Shown: positions 46,664 through 55,921 of the stretch, piece by piece
How the letters are laid out: the number at the start of each line of letters is the position of its first letter
How positions within the stretch are numbered: the first letter of the stretch is position 1
Assembly (NCBI GenBank): GCA_902594655.1
Contig: CACJMW010000002.1
Span: 38,518 to 102,517, forward strand
DNA from: an uncultured Pelagibacteraceae bacterium
GTDB taxonomy: Bacteria; Pseudomonadota; Alphaproteobacteria; Pelagibacterales; Pelagibacteraceae
Reading direction: 5' to 3'
Length of the DNA: 64,000 bases
Position numbers and translations under genes: made by a program
The notes under the pieces: model-generated
Seen by the model: only the letters and a program-made list of their open reading frames with translations
What the model was told of the DNA's origin: nothing
Database searches by the model: none

Positions 46664-47322
46664 TTTCTTTTACCAAAAATTTTTGTCCCTATTCTAATGA
46701 ATGTTGTTTTATAATTTAATGCATCTAAATAATCATGAGACATACCAAGACTTATTTCTTTTAAACCCAACTCATCATTTTTACTTTTAAGTAGTGAAAA
46801 ATACTTTGATGCAGGTTGTCCAATCGGTGGAAGGCACATTAATCCTATTACATCTAAATTAATTTTTTTACATTCACTAACCAATTTACTTGTATCGGAT
46901 AACAATACTCCACTTTTTTGATGCTCCTCACCAATATTTACTTGTATAAATACTTTTATTTTTTTATTTTGTTTTTGTTGCTCGTCAGCAATTTTTTTAG
47001 CTAATTTTAGACTATCTACTGAGTGTATATAATCGAATATATTTGTGGCAAGTTTTACTTTGTTTGATTGTAGTTTTCCAATCATATGAAGTTTAATTTC
47101 TTTATTTTTATTTTTTATTTCTGTCCATTTAATTGCTGCTTCTTGAACTTTATTTTCACCAAAGTGTTTATGTCCATATTCTATTAAAGGGGCAATTACT
47201 TCTATAGGAAAAGTTTTAGATACCGCAATTATATTCGGTGAATAATTAGAATAATTCATTTCTTTAATCTTTTGCTTAACATTATTGTTTAAATCTATTA
47301 TGTTTTTAATGGTTACATGCAT
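46657..47322 (-). CDS. yggS: PLP homeostasis protein YggS (PLPBP)
   Basis: YggS-family proteins bind pyridoxal phosphate and buffer free PLP. The 221-residue barrel has PNIIAVSKTFPIEVIAPLIEYGHKHFGENKVQEA, with the PLP lysine in AVSKTF near 34, LHMIGKLQSNKVK near 78, IQVNIGEEHQKSGV near 130, LMCLPPIG and LGMSHDYLDAL, then FIRIGTKIFG. Its start codon shares the palindrome ATGCAT with the start of the ThiE-like gene on the other strand, so there is no intergenic DNA. Confidence 0.95.
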   Translation of the reverse strand: MHVTIKNIIDLNNNVKQKIKEMNYSNYSPNIIAVSKTFPIEVIAPLIEYGHKHFGENKVQEAAIKWTEIKNKNKEIKLHMIGKLQSNKVKLATNIFDYIHSVDSLKLAKKIADEQQKQNKKIKVFIQVNIGEEHQKSGVLLSDTSKLVSECKKINLDVIGLMCLPPIGQPASKYFSLLKSKNDELGLKEISLGMSHDYLDALNYKTTFIRIGTKIFGKRNQ

Positions 47323-47883
47323 ATATCAAAATATAAAAAGTATTACTTTATCGATGAATTTAATCCTATTCATTTAAAGAAATTAGACAAAAATATAACT
47401 TTAATATGGAGAAGTAAATACAAACAAGATAACCTTAAAGTTATAAGCAAACTGGCCAATTTTTGTAAGTTGAATAAAAGAAATTTATTCATAGCAAATA
47501 ACATAAAACTAGCGCTTAGATTAAATTTAAAGGGTGTATATATTTCTGCTTATAATAAAAGTTTTGAATTTAGCTCATGTAAATTTAAAAAAAATTTTAA
47601 AATTATTGGCTCAGCCCATAACTTATATGAAATTAATATTAAATTATTACAAAAGGCAAGTGAGATATTTATTGCACCTATTTTTAAAGATAAAAATAGA
47701 TCTGCTATAGGAATTCACAAGTGTAAGTATTTAAGAGAAAATAAAAAATTTCAATCTATTGCGCTAGGTGGGGTTAGTGAAAGAAACTTTAAGTTATTGA
47801 AACTAACTAATTTTATAGGATTTGCTGGAATTGATTTATTCAAAAAAAAAGGCCCCAAACATAATTCGGGGCCTCAATTTTAA
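47317..47883 (+). CDS. ThiE/TenI-like thiamine-phosphate synthase family protein
   Basis: The 188-residue product resembles a shortened TIM barrel of the thiamine-phosphate synthase/TenI family: LANFCKLNKRNLFIANNIKLALRLNLKGVYIS, IIGSAHNLYEI near 98, IFIAPIFKDKNRSAIGI near 118 and SIALGGVSERN near 148, then IGFAGIDLF. Many ThiE active-site residues are not evident, and 188 residues is at the short end, so it may be TenI-like or have drifted. The last 12 codons encode the porin terminator hairpin. The alphaproteobacterial neighbour yggS supports a real gene. Confidence 0.7.
   Translation: MHISKYKKYYFIDEFNPIHLKKLDKNITLIWRSKYKQDNLKVISKLANFCKLNKRNLFIANNIKLALRLNLKGVYISAYNKSFEFSSCKFKKNFKIIGSAHNLYEINIKLLQKASEIFIAPIFKDKNRSAIGIHKCKYLRENKKFQSIALGGVSERNFKLLKLTNFIGFAGIDLFKKKGPKHNSGPQF
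47842..47873 (-). terminator. Intrinsic terminator of the porin gene, overlapping the ThiE-like 3' end
   Basis: On the minus strand GGCCCC and GGGGCC pair around an 11-base loop (47851-47873) and are followed by nine T residues. This is a strong terminator 24 bases after the porin stop codon. The same bases are translated as the C-terminus of the ThiE-like protein. Confidence 0.88.
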
Positions 47884-47896
47884 TACTCTTAACTAA

Positions 47897-48835
47897 TTAG
47901 AATGAGAATGAAACTGCAAGAGCTTTATTTTCATCTGTAGCTGTTGAAGAATATCCTACGTTGTCAGCTTTTGTTAAATGAGCTTTAATACTCATAGAAC
48001 CCATTGTGTAAGCTACTTGGTAAGAAGTTGTTTCTTCATCAACTGACTGAGTGTCTCTGTCAGAAGTTGATCTGTCAACTGATACTGAAAGATCATCATT
48101 TACTGCAAAAGATGCACCGATGTGTGTACCTTCTGTGTCAGCAGATCCTGCAGCTGAATACTCAGATTGGTAACTTGTATAACCAAGTGTTAAACCACCA
48201 ACTGCATATGAAGCTGACATAGTCAACTCAGTTTGCTCGTTAGTTGGGTCACTAGGGTTAATATCACCTCTTGAAAGTGCAACAGTTAGACCGTCGATCA
48301 AGTCAGCTTTTTTAAGCTTAAGAACTACGTCTGTACCACCAGTTGCTCCTGGAGATGCGTTAACTACTACACCAAGACCAGCGATGTCAGCGTTGTGATA
48401 AGAGATATCAGTTGTACCTGTACCACCATCCGCAACGTGTTTACCAGTTTCAGATCCAACACCATTTGATAGCGAGTAAGACGCTGATCCGTACGTATTA
48501 GGTACTAAATCGTGGTGTCCACCGCTTGATGCTGCTGTTTGTATTTTGAATGTACCGTTTCCAGTATCAATAGCTACTGTTTGGTCATCAAATGGAGAGC
48601 TACCATCATCTAATTCGTAAGATGCAGTTACTGTCCATCCCATGTCAGTTTCGCCTGATCCACTTAGAGTAATACTGTCACCAAATGAAAATCTTTCACC
48701 AGTTACTTCATCACTATCTTTTGAAGAATAAGTGAATCCAGCACTACCAGAAGCAGACATTTCTAAAGCTTGAGCAGATCCAATTGCAAAAGTTCCTGCA
48801 AGAGCTGTCAAACCTACTTTTCTTAGTTTGTCCAT
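47897..48835 (-). CDS. Outer-membrane porin
   Basis: The 312-residue protein has a signal peptide (VGLTALAGTFAIGSAQA, cleavage before LEMSAS), a beta-rich Gly/Ser/Asp/Thr body with alternating hydrophobic strands, and ends ALAVSFSF with the terminal Phe required for barrel assembly. Composition resembles alphaproteobacterial gram-negative porins, and SAR11 cells carry such a porin as an abundant protein. Base and codon use is visibly less AT-rich than in neighbours, consistent with high expression. GGAG lies eight bases before the ATG, and a strong terminator follows. The pore specificity is unknown. Confidence 0.88.
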   Translation of the reverse strand: MDKLRKVGLTALAGTFAIGSAQALEMSASGSAGFTYSSKDSDEVTGERFSFGDSITLSGSGETDMGWTVTASYELDDGSSPFDDQTVAIDTGNGTFKIQTAASSGGHHDLVPNTYGSASYSLSNGVGSETGKHVADGGTGTTDISYHNADIAGLGVVVNASPGATGGTDVVLKLKKADLIDGLTVALSRGDINPSDPTNEQTELTMSASYAVGGLTLGYTSYQSEYSAAGSADTEGTHIGASFAVNDDLSVSVDRSTSDRDTQSVDEETTSYQVAYTMGSMSIKAHLTKADNVGYSSTATDENKALAVSFSF

Positions 48836-49072
48836 GTTTATACTCCTTTTTTATAATTAATTATAAACAGTGTACTTCTAGCAAATTATATTAAATTATC
48901 CCTGGATTTTGTTGAGTTTTGAATTAATTTTTAAAAAGTGTTGTATTTTTACATCATCCAAAAAGCTCTATTTTACTAGTTTTTACATTTTTAACAAATT
49001 TATACGAATTAATAGATTTTATTATAATAAACCCTATAAATTAATATAAAACTCTTGAGGGTATTTATAACA
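48836..49072. promoter_or_regulatory. Divergent promoter region, porin / DUF3576 lipoprotein
   Basis: These 237 AT-rich bases separate the porin and the lipoprotein genes. TATAAT occurs on the plus strand at 49023-49028, 44 bases before the lipoprotein ATG, and GAGGG near 49057 is its ribosome site. On the minus strand TATAAT lies about 25 bases ahead of the porin ATG with GGAG between. A partly symmetric ATAATTAATTAT occurs there. No operator is identifiable. Confidence 0.4.
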
Positions 49073-49657
49073 ATGAAATCAAGTCATTTACTTCACCAAA
49101 TTAAAAAAAATTTAATTACTATAACTACAATTTTTGTTCTTTCTGTTTTTCTACAATCTTGCGGTCCACTAAAATATAAGCCTGTTGATGCAAGAAAAGT
49201 CTCTCCGAATGCTGACGAAAGAGTTAAACGGAATATCGAAGAAGGAAGAGGATTTAGACTAATGAATAGAAAAGATAAGGATACTGCTTTTGCTAGTTCA
49301 AATTATTTATGGAGAGCAACTTTAGATACAATAGATTTCATGCCATTGGTTTCGGCAAATTATGGGGGTGGTATTATTATTACAGATTGGTATGCGGAAA
49401 ATAATAACCAAAATGAGTCTATAAAAATTTCAATAAGATTTTTAAGTAATGAGATAAGATCTGACGCAGTCAATATTAAAGTTTTTTTAAAACAGTGTGA
49501 TCAAAAATTAAATTGTGTAATTAATGAAAATAAGGGTGAGTTATCTGGTGAATTACTAGCAAGTATACTAAGAAAAGCAGCTATTTATGAAAAAGAAGGA
49601 ATTGAAAAAAATAAGAAAGATAAGCCGTATATAAACACTGATCTAAAAACAGATTAA
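49073..49657 (+). CDS. DUF3576 family lipoprotein
   Basis: ATG at 49073, with GAGGG upstream, gives a 194-residue protein with a lipoprotein signal ([22 protein letters not shown]; lipobox LQSC). The mature part contains [54 protein letters not shown] and [14 protein letters not shown], which I associate with the alphaproteobacterial DUF3576 family found upstream of leuS. Its function is unknown; linkage to lptE suggests an envelope role. The ORF track start at 49055 is a TTG upstream of the ribosome site. Confidence 0.82.
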   Translation: MKSSHLLHQIKKNLITITTIFVLSVFLQSCGPLKYKPVDARKVSPNADERVKRNIEEGRGFRLMNRKDKDTAFASSNYLWRATLDTIDFMPLVSANYGGGIIITDWYAENNNQNESIKISIRFLSNEIRSDAVNIKVFLKQCDQKLNCVINENKGELSGELLASILRKAAIYEKEGIEKNKKDKPYINTDLKTD

Positions 49658-49671
49658 TTTTATCAAAACAG

Positions 49672-52206
49672 GTGGAAAGATATAATTTCAAAACAATTGA
49701 AGAAAAATGGCAAAAGTTTTGGGATCTCAATAAAACTTTTAAAACACAGAGAAATATTAACAAAAAAAAATTCTATTGTTTAGAAATGTTTCCTTATCCT
49801 TCGGGAAAGATCCATATGGGACATGTTAGAAATTATACAATAGGAGATGTACTTTCTAGATTTAAGACTTTGAAGGGTTTTAATGTACTGCATCCAATGG
49901 GGTGGGATTCGTTTGGAATGCCAGCTGAAAATGCTGCAAAACAAAATAATCAAGATCCAAGAACATGGACTGAAAATAATATTAAAACAATGAAGAACCA
50001 ATTAAAGCAACTTGGGCTTTCTATAGATTGGGATAGGGAAATTTCTACATGTTCAGAAGATTATTACAAACATCAACAAAAATTCTTTATAGAAATGTTT
50101 AATAAAGGTCTAGTGTATAAAAAAGAAAACTATGTCAACTGGGACCCAGTTGATGAAACGGTACTAGCAAATGAGCAAGTAATTGATGGAAAAGGGTGGA
50201 GATCAGGTGCGGTTGTTGAGAGAAAAAAATTAAGTCAGTGGTTTTTTAATATATCAAAATTTGCTGATGAACTTCAAAATGAACTAGATAATTTAGATGG
50301 ATGGCCTAATAAAGTTAAAACTATGCAGCAAAACTGGATAGGAAAATCTTTTGGTTGCGAAATTGAATTTGAGGTAATTGGTGATAGTAAAATAGACAAA
50401 ATCAAATGTTTTACAACAAGACCTGATACGTTATTTGGATTTTCTTTTCTAGCTCTTTCAATAGATCACCCGGTATCAAAATTGTACGAAAATGATCAAA
50501 ATTTCTTAGAATTTAAGGAGAAGTGTTCAAAGACAGGCACCACAGAGGAATCTATTGCAAATGCTGAAAAAATTGGTTTTAAAACAAAACTCAAGGCTAA
50601 AAACCCGTTTGATGAAAAACAAACTGTACCTGTTTATTTTGCAAATTTTGTTTTGATGGATTATGGATTTGGTGCAGTTTTTGGATGTCCGGCTCATGAC
50701 CAAAGGGATTTTGATTTTGCAAAAAAATATAATTTAAATATTAAAACAGTTGTAAAACCTATAAATGAAAAAGACTCATTTAAAGTAACCGATGAAGCTT
50801 ATTCAGGTCAAGGAACTATAATTAATTCTAAATTTTTAAGTGGTCTAAAGGCCCCGGGTGAGTCTGTTATTGAAACAATAAAAATCCTAGAAGAAAAAAA
50901 AATAGGAAGAAAAAAAATCAATTTTCGATTGAAAGATTGGGGGGTTTCTAGACAAAGATACTGGGGGTGTCCAATACCAATTGTTTATGATGAAAAAGGT
51001 TCATATAAAGCTATACCTGAAAAATATCTGCCTGTTAAATTACCTGAAAATATTAACCTTAACATAAAAGGTAACCCACTTAGTAGTGTTGATAAATGGT
51101 GCAAAATTGAAATAGATGGAAAATCATATTTTAAAGAAACTGATACTCTAGATACTTTTGTTGACTCTTCCTGGTATTTTTTAAGATTTTGTTCACCAAA
51201 AAATGAAATTGAACCATTTAATTTAGACGATGTTAAATATTGGATGCCTGTGGATCAATATATTGGAGGGGTTGAGCATGCAATTTTACATCTTTTATAC
51301 TCTAGGTTTTTTATGAGAGCTATAGGGTACCAAAATGATAATTTTAACCTTAAAGAACCTTTTAAAGGATTGTTTACACAAGGAATGGTTTGTCATGAAA
51401 CATATAAAGATAAAGATAATAAATGGAGAAATCCTGATGAGGTTGAAACAGCAGATGGTAAAAATTACTTTTTAAAATCTGATGACTCACATAAAATATT
51501 AGTAGGACCATCGGAGTCGATGTCGAAATCAAAGAAAAACACTATAGATCCAGAAAAAATGATAAATCATTATGGTGCCGACTCAGTAAGACTATTTATA
51601 CTTTCAGACAGCCCACCAGAAAAAGATGTTCAGTGGTCAGATCAAGGGATGCTGGCATCTTATAAATTTGTTCAGAAATTATATTTGTTGAATGAAAAGA
51701 TGTTAAAGTTGATAGAGAAAGAAAAAAAAGAAGACTCTTTAAAACTTTCAAAATTTATAAATCAATACTTAAACAAAATTGAAAAAAATTTGGCAAATTT
51801 TAACTATAATGTCATAATTGCAAATATCCATGAAGCGTATAGTTTTTTTTATAAATTAAGTAATGATGAAATTAATTTTACAAATTTAAAAAATGATTAT
51901 TCCAAATTTTTAATTACAATAATGCCAGTTATGCCACATTTAGCTAGTGAATGTCTTGAAAGGTTAAATATGGATAGTAAGTCGTGGCCCAATTTAAATA
52001 AAAAATACTTAATTGAGGAAAATGTCACTATAGTTGTCCAATTTAATGGGAAAAAGAGAGGAACGATTGAAGCTATAAAAAATGTTTCAGAGCAAAATCT
52101 TATAAAAGATATTCAAAATAGTAAACTCTTTGATAAATTTCTAAAAGAGAATAAAATAAAGAAATATTTTTACGTTAAAGACAGACTTATTAATATTTTA
52201 ATATAA
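49672..52206 (+). CDS. leuS: Leucyl-tRNA synthetase
   Basis: LeuRS charges tRNA-Leu and edits mischarged products. The 844-residue class Ia enzyme has the HIGH-type [21 protein letters not shown] near 38, an editing domain ([16 protein letters not shown] near 245), and the catalytic loop [14 protein letters not shown] near 620. The first Lys of KMSKS is replaced by Ser; the second is kept. The start is GTG, the only sensible one for [17 protein letters not shown]. It follows the DUF3576 gene by 14 bases and precedes lptE by two. Confidence 0.97.
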   Translation: MERYNFKTIEEKWQKFWDLNKTFKTQRNINKKKFYCLEMFPYPSGKIHMGHVRNYTIGDVLSRFKTLKGFNVLHPMGWDSFGMPAENAAKQNNQDPRTWTENNIKTMKNQLKQLGLSIDWDREISTCSEDYYKHQQKFFIEMFNKGLVYKKENYVNWDPVDETVLANEQVIDGKGWRSGAVVERKKLSQWFFNISKFADELQNELDNLDGWPNKVKTMQQNWIGKSFGCEIEFEVIGDSKIDKIKCFTTRPDTLFGFSFLALSIDHPVSKLYENDQNFLEFKEKCSKTGTTEESIANAEKIGFKTKLKAKNPFDEKQTVPVYFANFVLMDYGFGAVFGCPAHDQRDFDFAKKYNLNIKTVVKPINEKDSFKVTDEAYSGQGTIINSKFLSGLKAPGESVIETIKILEEKKIGRKKINFRLKDWGVSRQRYWGCPIPIVYDEKGSYKAIPEKYLPVKLPENINLNIKGNPLSSVDKWCKIEIDGKSYFKETDTLDTFVDSSWYFLRFCSPKNEIEPFNLDDVKYWMPVDQYIGGVEHAILHLLYSRFFMRAIGYQNDNFNLKEPFKGLFTQGMVCHETYKDKDNKWRNPDEVETADGKNYFLKSDDSHKILVGPSESMSKSKKNTIDPEKMINHYGADSVRLFILSDSPPEKDVQWSDQGMLASYKFVQKLYLLNEKMLKLIEKEKKEDSLKLSKFINQYLNKIEKNLANFNYNVIIANIHEAYSFFYKLSNDEINFTNLKNDYSKFLITIMPVMPHLASECLERLNMDSKSWPNLNKKYLIEENVTIVVQFNGKKRGTIEAIKNVSEQNLIKDIQNSKLFDKFLKENKIKKYFYVKDRLINILI

Positions 52207-52208
52207 TT

Positions 52209-52670
52209 ATGAATAAAACTCAAAATATCATCATAATATTTTTTTTTATATTAATAACTAACTGTGGTTACACACCAATGCTAGCCACGAATGAAGAAAA
52301 TTTTTATATTAAAAACCTAATTCTAGAAGGCGATAGAAATATAAATATATCTATATCGAATAAATTAAAAAAATTTAAAATACCAAAAAAAAATTCCAAA
52401 GAATATAATTTAAATATCAATTCATTTTATAATAAAGAAATTGGAAATAAAGATGATAAGGGAAACCCCAAAAATTATAACCTTAAATTAAAAACTGAAA
52501 TTTTAGTTCAAACAAAAGATGGAAAGGAATTTAGTAAAAGTTTTAATAAAAGTATTTCTTTATCGGTGGAAGATAGCAAAAATAAAGAGAGAGAGAATGA
52601 AAAAAAATTTAAGAAAAGTCTTTCAAACATAATAGCAAAAGAAATATTATTCTATATTTCTAATATTTAA
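52209..52670 (+). CDS. lptE: LPS-assembly lipoprotein LptE
   Basis: LptE plugs the LptD barrel that inserts LPS into the outer membrane. The 153-residue product has a lipoprotein signal with lipobox ITNCGYTPM; C-G-Y/F-x-P-x is the characteristic mature N-terminus of LptE. The body is low-complexity and Lys/Asn-rich, but length and position between leuS and holA fit the family exactly. Identification rests mainly on the N-terminus and synteny. Confidence 0.85.
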   Translation: MNKTQNIIIIFFFILITNCGYTPMLATNEENFYIKNLILEGDRNINISISNKLKKFKIPKKNSKEYNLNINSFYNKEIGNKDDKGNPKNYNLKLKTEILVQTKDGKEFSKSFNKSISLSVEDSKNKERENEKKFKKSLSNIIAKEILFYISNI

Positions 52671-52673
52671 ATT

Positions 52674-53660
52674 ATGATTATCAAATCATTTAATCTAAAT
52701 GATCTAAAAAATACTCAATCAAATATGTTTCTTTTTTATGGAGAAAATGAGGGATTAAAAGATGAGATAATTAGAAATTGTTTTCTAAAAAATTTTAATG
52801 GAGAAATAATAAAATATGATGAAAATCAAATCTTAGAAAATAGAAATAATTTTTACGAAGTTTGTTTGAATGAATCACTTTTTGGAGACAAAAAAATTAT
52901 TTTAGTTTCTAGAGTAACTTCAAAAATATCTGATATAGCCATAGAACTATCTGAAATAGAAATTCATAATAAAAAAATTATATTTAATTCAGGGAATCTG
53001 GAGAAAAAATCTAAATTAAGACAGTTTTTTGAAAAAGAAAAAAAATTAGTATGTACACCATTCTACCAAGATAATGCTGCCTCATTATATAAAATTGCTA
53101 ACGATTTTTTTAAGTCTAACAAAATTTTAATATCCAGTGAAAATATAAATTTAATTGTTGAGAGTTGCTCTGGTGACAGAAAGAATCTTAATAATGAAAT
53201 GGATAAGATTTTAAATTTTTCTTTTGGAAGAAAAAAAATAAACAGAAACGAAATTCTGAAATTAGTAAACTTATTTGAAGACGAAAACTATTTTGAATTG
53301 ATAGACAGTTGTCTTTCCAAAAACAATAAAAAAGTTTGCAAAATAATTAATAACAAGACTTTTAATAAAAACGAGTCTATCATTTTAATAAGAACGTTTC
53401 TCTCTAGATTGAAAAGGTTGATAGAACTAAAAAAATTAGAAGTACAACTAGGCAATGCAAAAGCTACAATTGATAATTTTAAACCTCCAATATTTTGGAA
53501 AGAAAGGCCTATTGTAGAGAAACAAATTGAAATTTGGTCAACAGAAATGGTTTATGATTTATTGGAAAAGGTTAATACTTTAGAGATAGGTTTTAAAAGA
53601 AATTCAAATTTATCAAACAATTTGGTTTATGACCTAATACTAGATACTTCTAATAATTAG
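52674..53660 (+). CDS. holA: DNA polymerase III delta subunit
   Basis: HolA is the wrench of the clamp loader that opens the beta clamp. The 328-residue protein has LFYGENEGLKDEIIRNCF near 22, ESLFGDKKIILVSRVTSK near 70, and the C-terminal collar region SIILIRTFLSRLKRLIELKK ... PPIFWKERPIVEKQIEIWS near 240-285, all typical of alphaproteobacterial delta. Its 3' end overlaps the convergent parB by 11 bases. The partner DnaN lies at the far left of the window. Confidence 0.92.
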   Translation: MIIKSFNLNDLKNTQSNMFLFYGENEGLKDEIIRNCFLKNFNGEIIKYDENQILENRNNFYEVCLNESLFGDKKIILVSRVTSKISDIAIELSEIEIHNKKIIFNSGNLEKKSKLRQFFEKEKKLVCTPFYQDNAASLYKIANDFFKSNKILISSENINLIVESCSGDRKNLNNEMDKILNFSFGRKKINRNEILKLVNLFEDENYFELIDSCLSKNNKKVCKIINNKTFNKNESIILIRTFLSRLKRLIELKKLEVQLGNAKATIDNFKPPIFWKERPIVEKQIEIWSTEMVYDLLEKVNTLEIGFKRNSNLSNNLVYDLILDTSNN

Positions 53661-54492
53661 CTTTTACTACCATTACTATCCTATCTAATTGATCTGTATT
53701 GTTGTATTCAAATGATAATGTTCCTTTGTTATTTTTTTTGTGAAGTATCTTTGCAACTAAACCTGTCTTTTCCACCAGGCTTTTCTCCAGAGCTTTAATG
53801 TTACTATCATTTGTAATTATCTTAAATTTTTTCGGTGATTTATATATCCTAACTAAATTCTCAGCTTGTCGAACTGATAATTTTTTATCAATTATTTTCT
53901 TTGCTATTTGATATCCATTATTCAATCCAACTAATATTTTAGCATGACCCTGGGATAACTTTTGATCCTCTATTAGTTTTATAATGTCAGTTGGAAGACT
54001 TAATAACCTTAAACAATTTGTTATATGGGCTCTGCTTTTTCCTATAAATTTCGCTACTTTATCTTGATCATACTGAAATTCATCAATTAATCGTTTGTAA
54101 CCATTAGCTTCTTCAATAGGGTTTAAGTCATCTCTCTGAACATTTTCTACGATAGCAAATTCTAATGACTTTAAATCATCTGCTTGTATTTCAACAATAG
54201 GCACATCGTGAAGTCCTGCGTTCTGAGCTGCTTGCCACCTTCTCTCGCCTGCAATAATTTCGTACTTATCATTTTGTTTTCTAACTACAATTGGTTGGAT
54301 TATTCCTCTCTGTCTGATTGAATTTGTGAGCTCATCCATCTGTTCTTTATTAAAATTTTTTCTAGGTTGAAACTTATTTCTTATAATCGAACTTATTGGA
54401 ACCCTATTTGATTTAACTGAAGATGTTGTATCACCGATTAAAGATGATAAGCCTCTACCTAATCCTTTTTTTAATTTAATTGTATTTGTCAT
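53650..54492 (-). CDS. parB: Chromosome partitioning protein ParB
   Basis: ParB is the CTP-dependent clamp that loads at parS and spreads to organise the origin region. The 280-residue product has KKGLGRGLSSLIGD at the N-terminus, QPRKNFNKEQMDELTNSIRQRGIIQPIVVR, the CTP-binding YEIIAGERRWQAAQNAGL near 75, NVQRDDLNPIEEA, and the helix-turn-helix QDKVAKFIGKSRAHITNCLRLLSLP near 135. The start overlaps parA (ATGA). A perfect parS site lies 1.4 kb away inside rsmG. Confidence 0.97.
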   Translation of the reverse strand: MTNTIKLKKGLGRGLSSLIGDTTSSVKSNRVPISSIIRNKFQPRKNFNKEQMDELTNSIRQRGIIQPIVVRKQNDKYEIIAGERRWQAAQNAGLHDVPIVEIQADDLKSLEFAIVENVQRDDLNPIEEANGYKRLIDEFQYDQDKVAKFIGKSRAHITNCLRLLSLPTDIIKLIEDQKLSQGHAKILVGLNNGYQIAKKIIDKKLSVRQAENLVRIYKSPKKFKIITNDSNIKALEKSLVEKTGLVAKILHKKNNKGTLSFEYNNTDQLDRIVMVVKANY

Positions 54493-55289
54493 GCGGCACT
54501 CTCCATTATTTTTTCTTGGTTTATAAATTCATCAGTAAAACTAAAGTAGGATTTACTTCCAGGACAAGATTTATCATAAAGCAAAACAGGCATACCGTGG
54601 GAAGGTGCTTCGGATAATCTTACATTTCTTGGTACAACAGTTTCATATACTTTTTCTTTAAAATACTCTCGTGCTTCTTTTTCAACTTCACCTGAAAGTT
54701 TATTTCTTTTGTCATACATAGTTAAAAGGATTCCCCTTATTGAAAGATCTGGATTAAGATTATTTTTTATTCTGTCGATTGTTTTCATTAATTGTGTAAC
54801 TCCTTCTAAAGCGAAGAATTCTGTTTGAAGTGGTACTAGCAATGATTCGGAGCTTACTAATGCCATAATAGTTAAGAGGCTTAATGATGGTGGACAATCA
54901 ATCAATATATGGCTGTATTCTCCTCTAGAATTGTTTAAATACGCCATTATTTGCTCCTTTAGAATGAAGGCTCTTCTATTATCTCCAGCCGTTTCCACCT
55001 CTAAACCTGACAAATCTACATTGGAAGTTATCAAATCTAAATTTTCAAATTTTGTTTTTTCAATAACCTCCGAAAACTGTTTTGTTCCATTTAAAACACT
55101 GTAGATAGATTTTTCAGAGTTTTCTAAATTAGATAATCCTAGTCCCGTAGTTGCATTACCTTGTGGATCTAAATCAATTACTAAGACTTTTTTGTTTAAT
55201 AAGCTGAGTCCAGCTGCAAGATTAATCACTGTAGTAGTTTTTCCTACTCCTCCCTTTTGATTAATTATAGAAATTATTTTTTCTTTCAT
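54489..55289 (-). CDS. parA: Chromosome partitioning ATPase ParA
   Basis: ParA is the Walker-type ATPase whose gradient moves ParB-parS complexes. The 266-residue protein has the deviant Walker A IINQKGGVGKTTTVINLAAGL (residues about 8-28), DLDPQGNATTGLG near 40, and ILIDCPPSLSLLTIMAL near 123. Length and motifs match chromosomal Soj/ParA without an N-terminal regulator domain. It overlaps rsmG and parB by four bases each. Confidence 0.97.
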   Translation of the reverse strand: MKEKIISIINQKGGVGKTTTVINLAAGLSLLNKKVLVIDLDPQGNATTGLGLSNLENSEKSIYSVLNGTKQFSEVIEKTKFENLDLITSNVDLSGLEVETAGDNRRAFILKEQIMAYLNNSRGEYSHILIDCPPSLSLLTIMALVSSESLLVPLQTEFFALEGVTQLMKTIDRIKNNLNPDLSIRGILLTMYDKRNKLSGEVEKEAREYFKEKVYETVVPRNVRLSEAPSHGMPVLLYDKSCPGSKSYFSFTDEFINQEKIMESAA

Positions 55290-55921
55290 ACTTTCTGTAA
55301 ATTTTTAATTTTTAATATCGTCGATTCTGAATTTGTTATGCTTTTTTTTTCATCGTATTCAAAATTCCAGTCTTTTAAAACGTCCTGCAAAAGTTTCTTT
55401 CCATTTTTTCCTAAGAATAAAATAACCTCTTTAAAATATTTAAAATTGTTATGTAGAAGATTAAAAATTACTGGAATAGGTTTGAATGCTCTTGCTACAA
55501 TTATGTCTGAACTTAAATTTTTTTCTTTAAAGATGTCCCTGTGCAATACTTCTACATTCAAATTGAATTTATTTGATACTTCTTTTAAAAAATTACTCTT
55601 ATGAAAACTTTTTTCGTAAAGTTTAAACTTCATTTTAGAATTTTTATGTTTCATTATAATTGCTAAAACTATTCCGGGCAAACCGGACCCCGATCCAATA
55701 TCAGTACAAATTGTTCTATTTAAATCAATTAAATCAACTATTTGTGCACTATCTATTATGTGTCTTTCTTTACAAATTTTTTCTGTATTTTTGCTAATTA
55801 GATTGATGCTTTTGTTTTTTTTTATTATAATTTTTCGAAACTCCTCTAAATCAGGAAATGTTTCACGTGAAACATCCAGAGGTTCTAAACAGGAATAATT
55901 TAAAATATTCGAATCAATCAA
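55286..55921 (-). CDS. rsmG: 16S rRNA (guanine-527-N7)-methyltransferase RsmG
   Basis: RsmG methylates G527 of 16S rRNA using SAM. The 211-residue protein has LDVSRETFPDLEEF near the start (the codons VSRET are the parS site), NLISKNTEKICKERHIIDSAQI near 42 and the SAM loop CTDIGSGSGLPGIVLAI near 72. It overlaps both mnmG and parA by four bases within the classical mnmG-rsmG-parA-parB operon. Confidence 0.96.
   Translation of the reverse strand: MIDSNILNYSCLEPLDVSRETFPDLEEFRKIIIKKNKSINLISKNTEKICKERHIIDSAQIVDLIDLNRTICTDIGSGSGLPGIVLAIIMKHKNSKMKFKLYEKSFHKSNFLKEVSNKFNLNVEVLHRDIFKEKNLSSDIIVARAFKPIPVIFNLLHNNFKYFKEVILFLGKNGKKLLQDVLKDWNFEYDEKKSITNSESTILKIKNLQKV
55859..55874. promoter_or_regulatory. 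parS centromere site
   Basis: TGTTTCACGTGAAACA at 55859-55874 is a perfect 16-bp palindrome identical to the bacterial consensus parS. It lies in the 5' coding region of rsmG, a classical place, 1.4 kb from parB and about 8 kb from the candidate origin at the right edge. I found no second exact copy in the window. Confidence 0.97.

Noticed and set aside
48004-48222. 72-residue plus-strand ORF opposite the porin
   Set aside because: Porin codon bias creates an open antisense frame; Leu/Gln-rich translation has no domain or start context.
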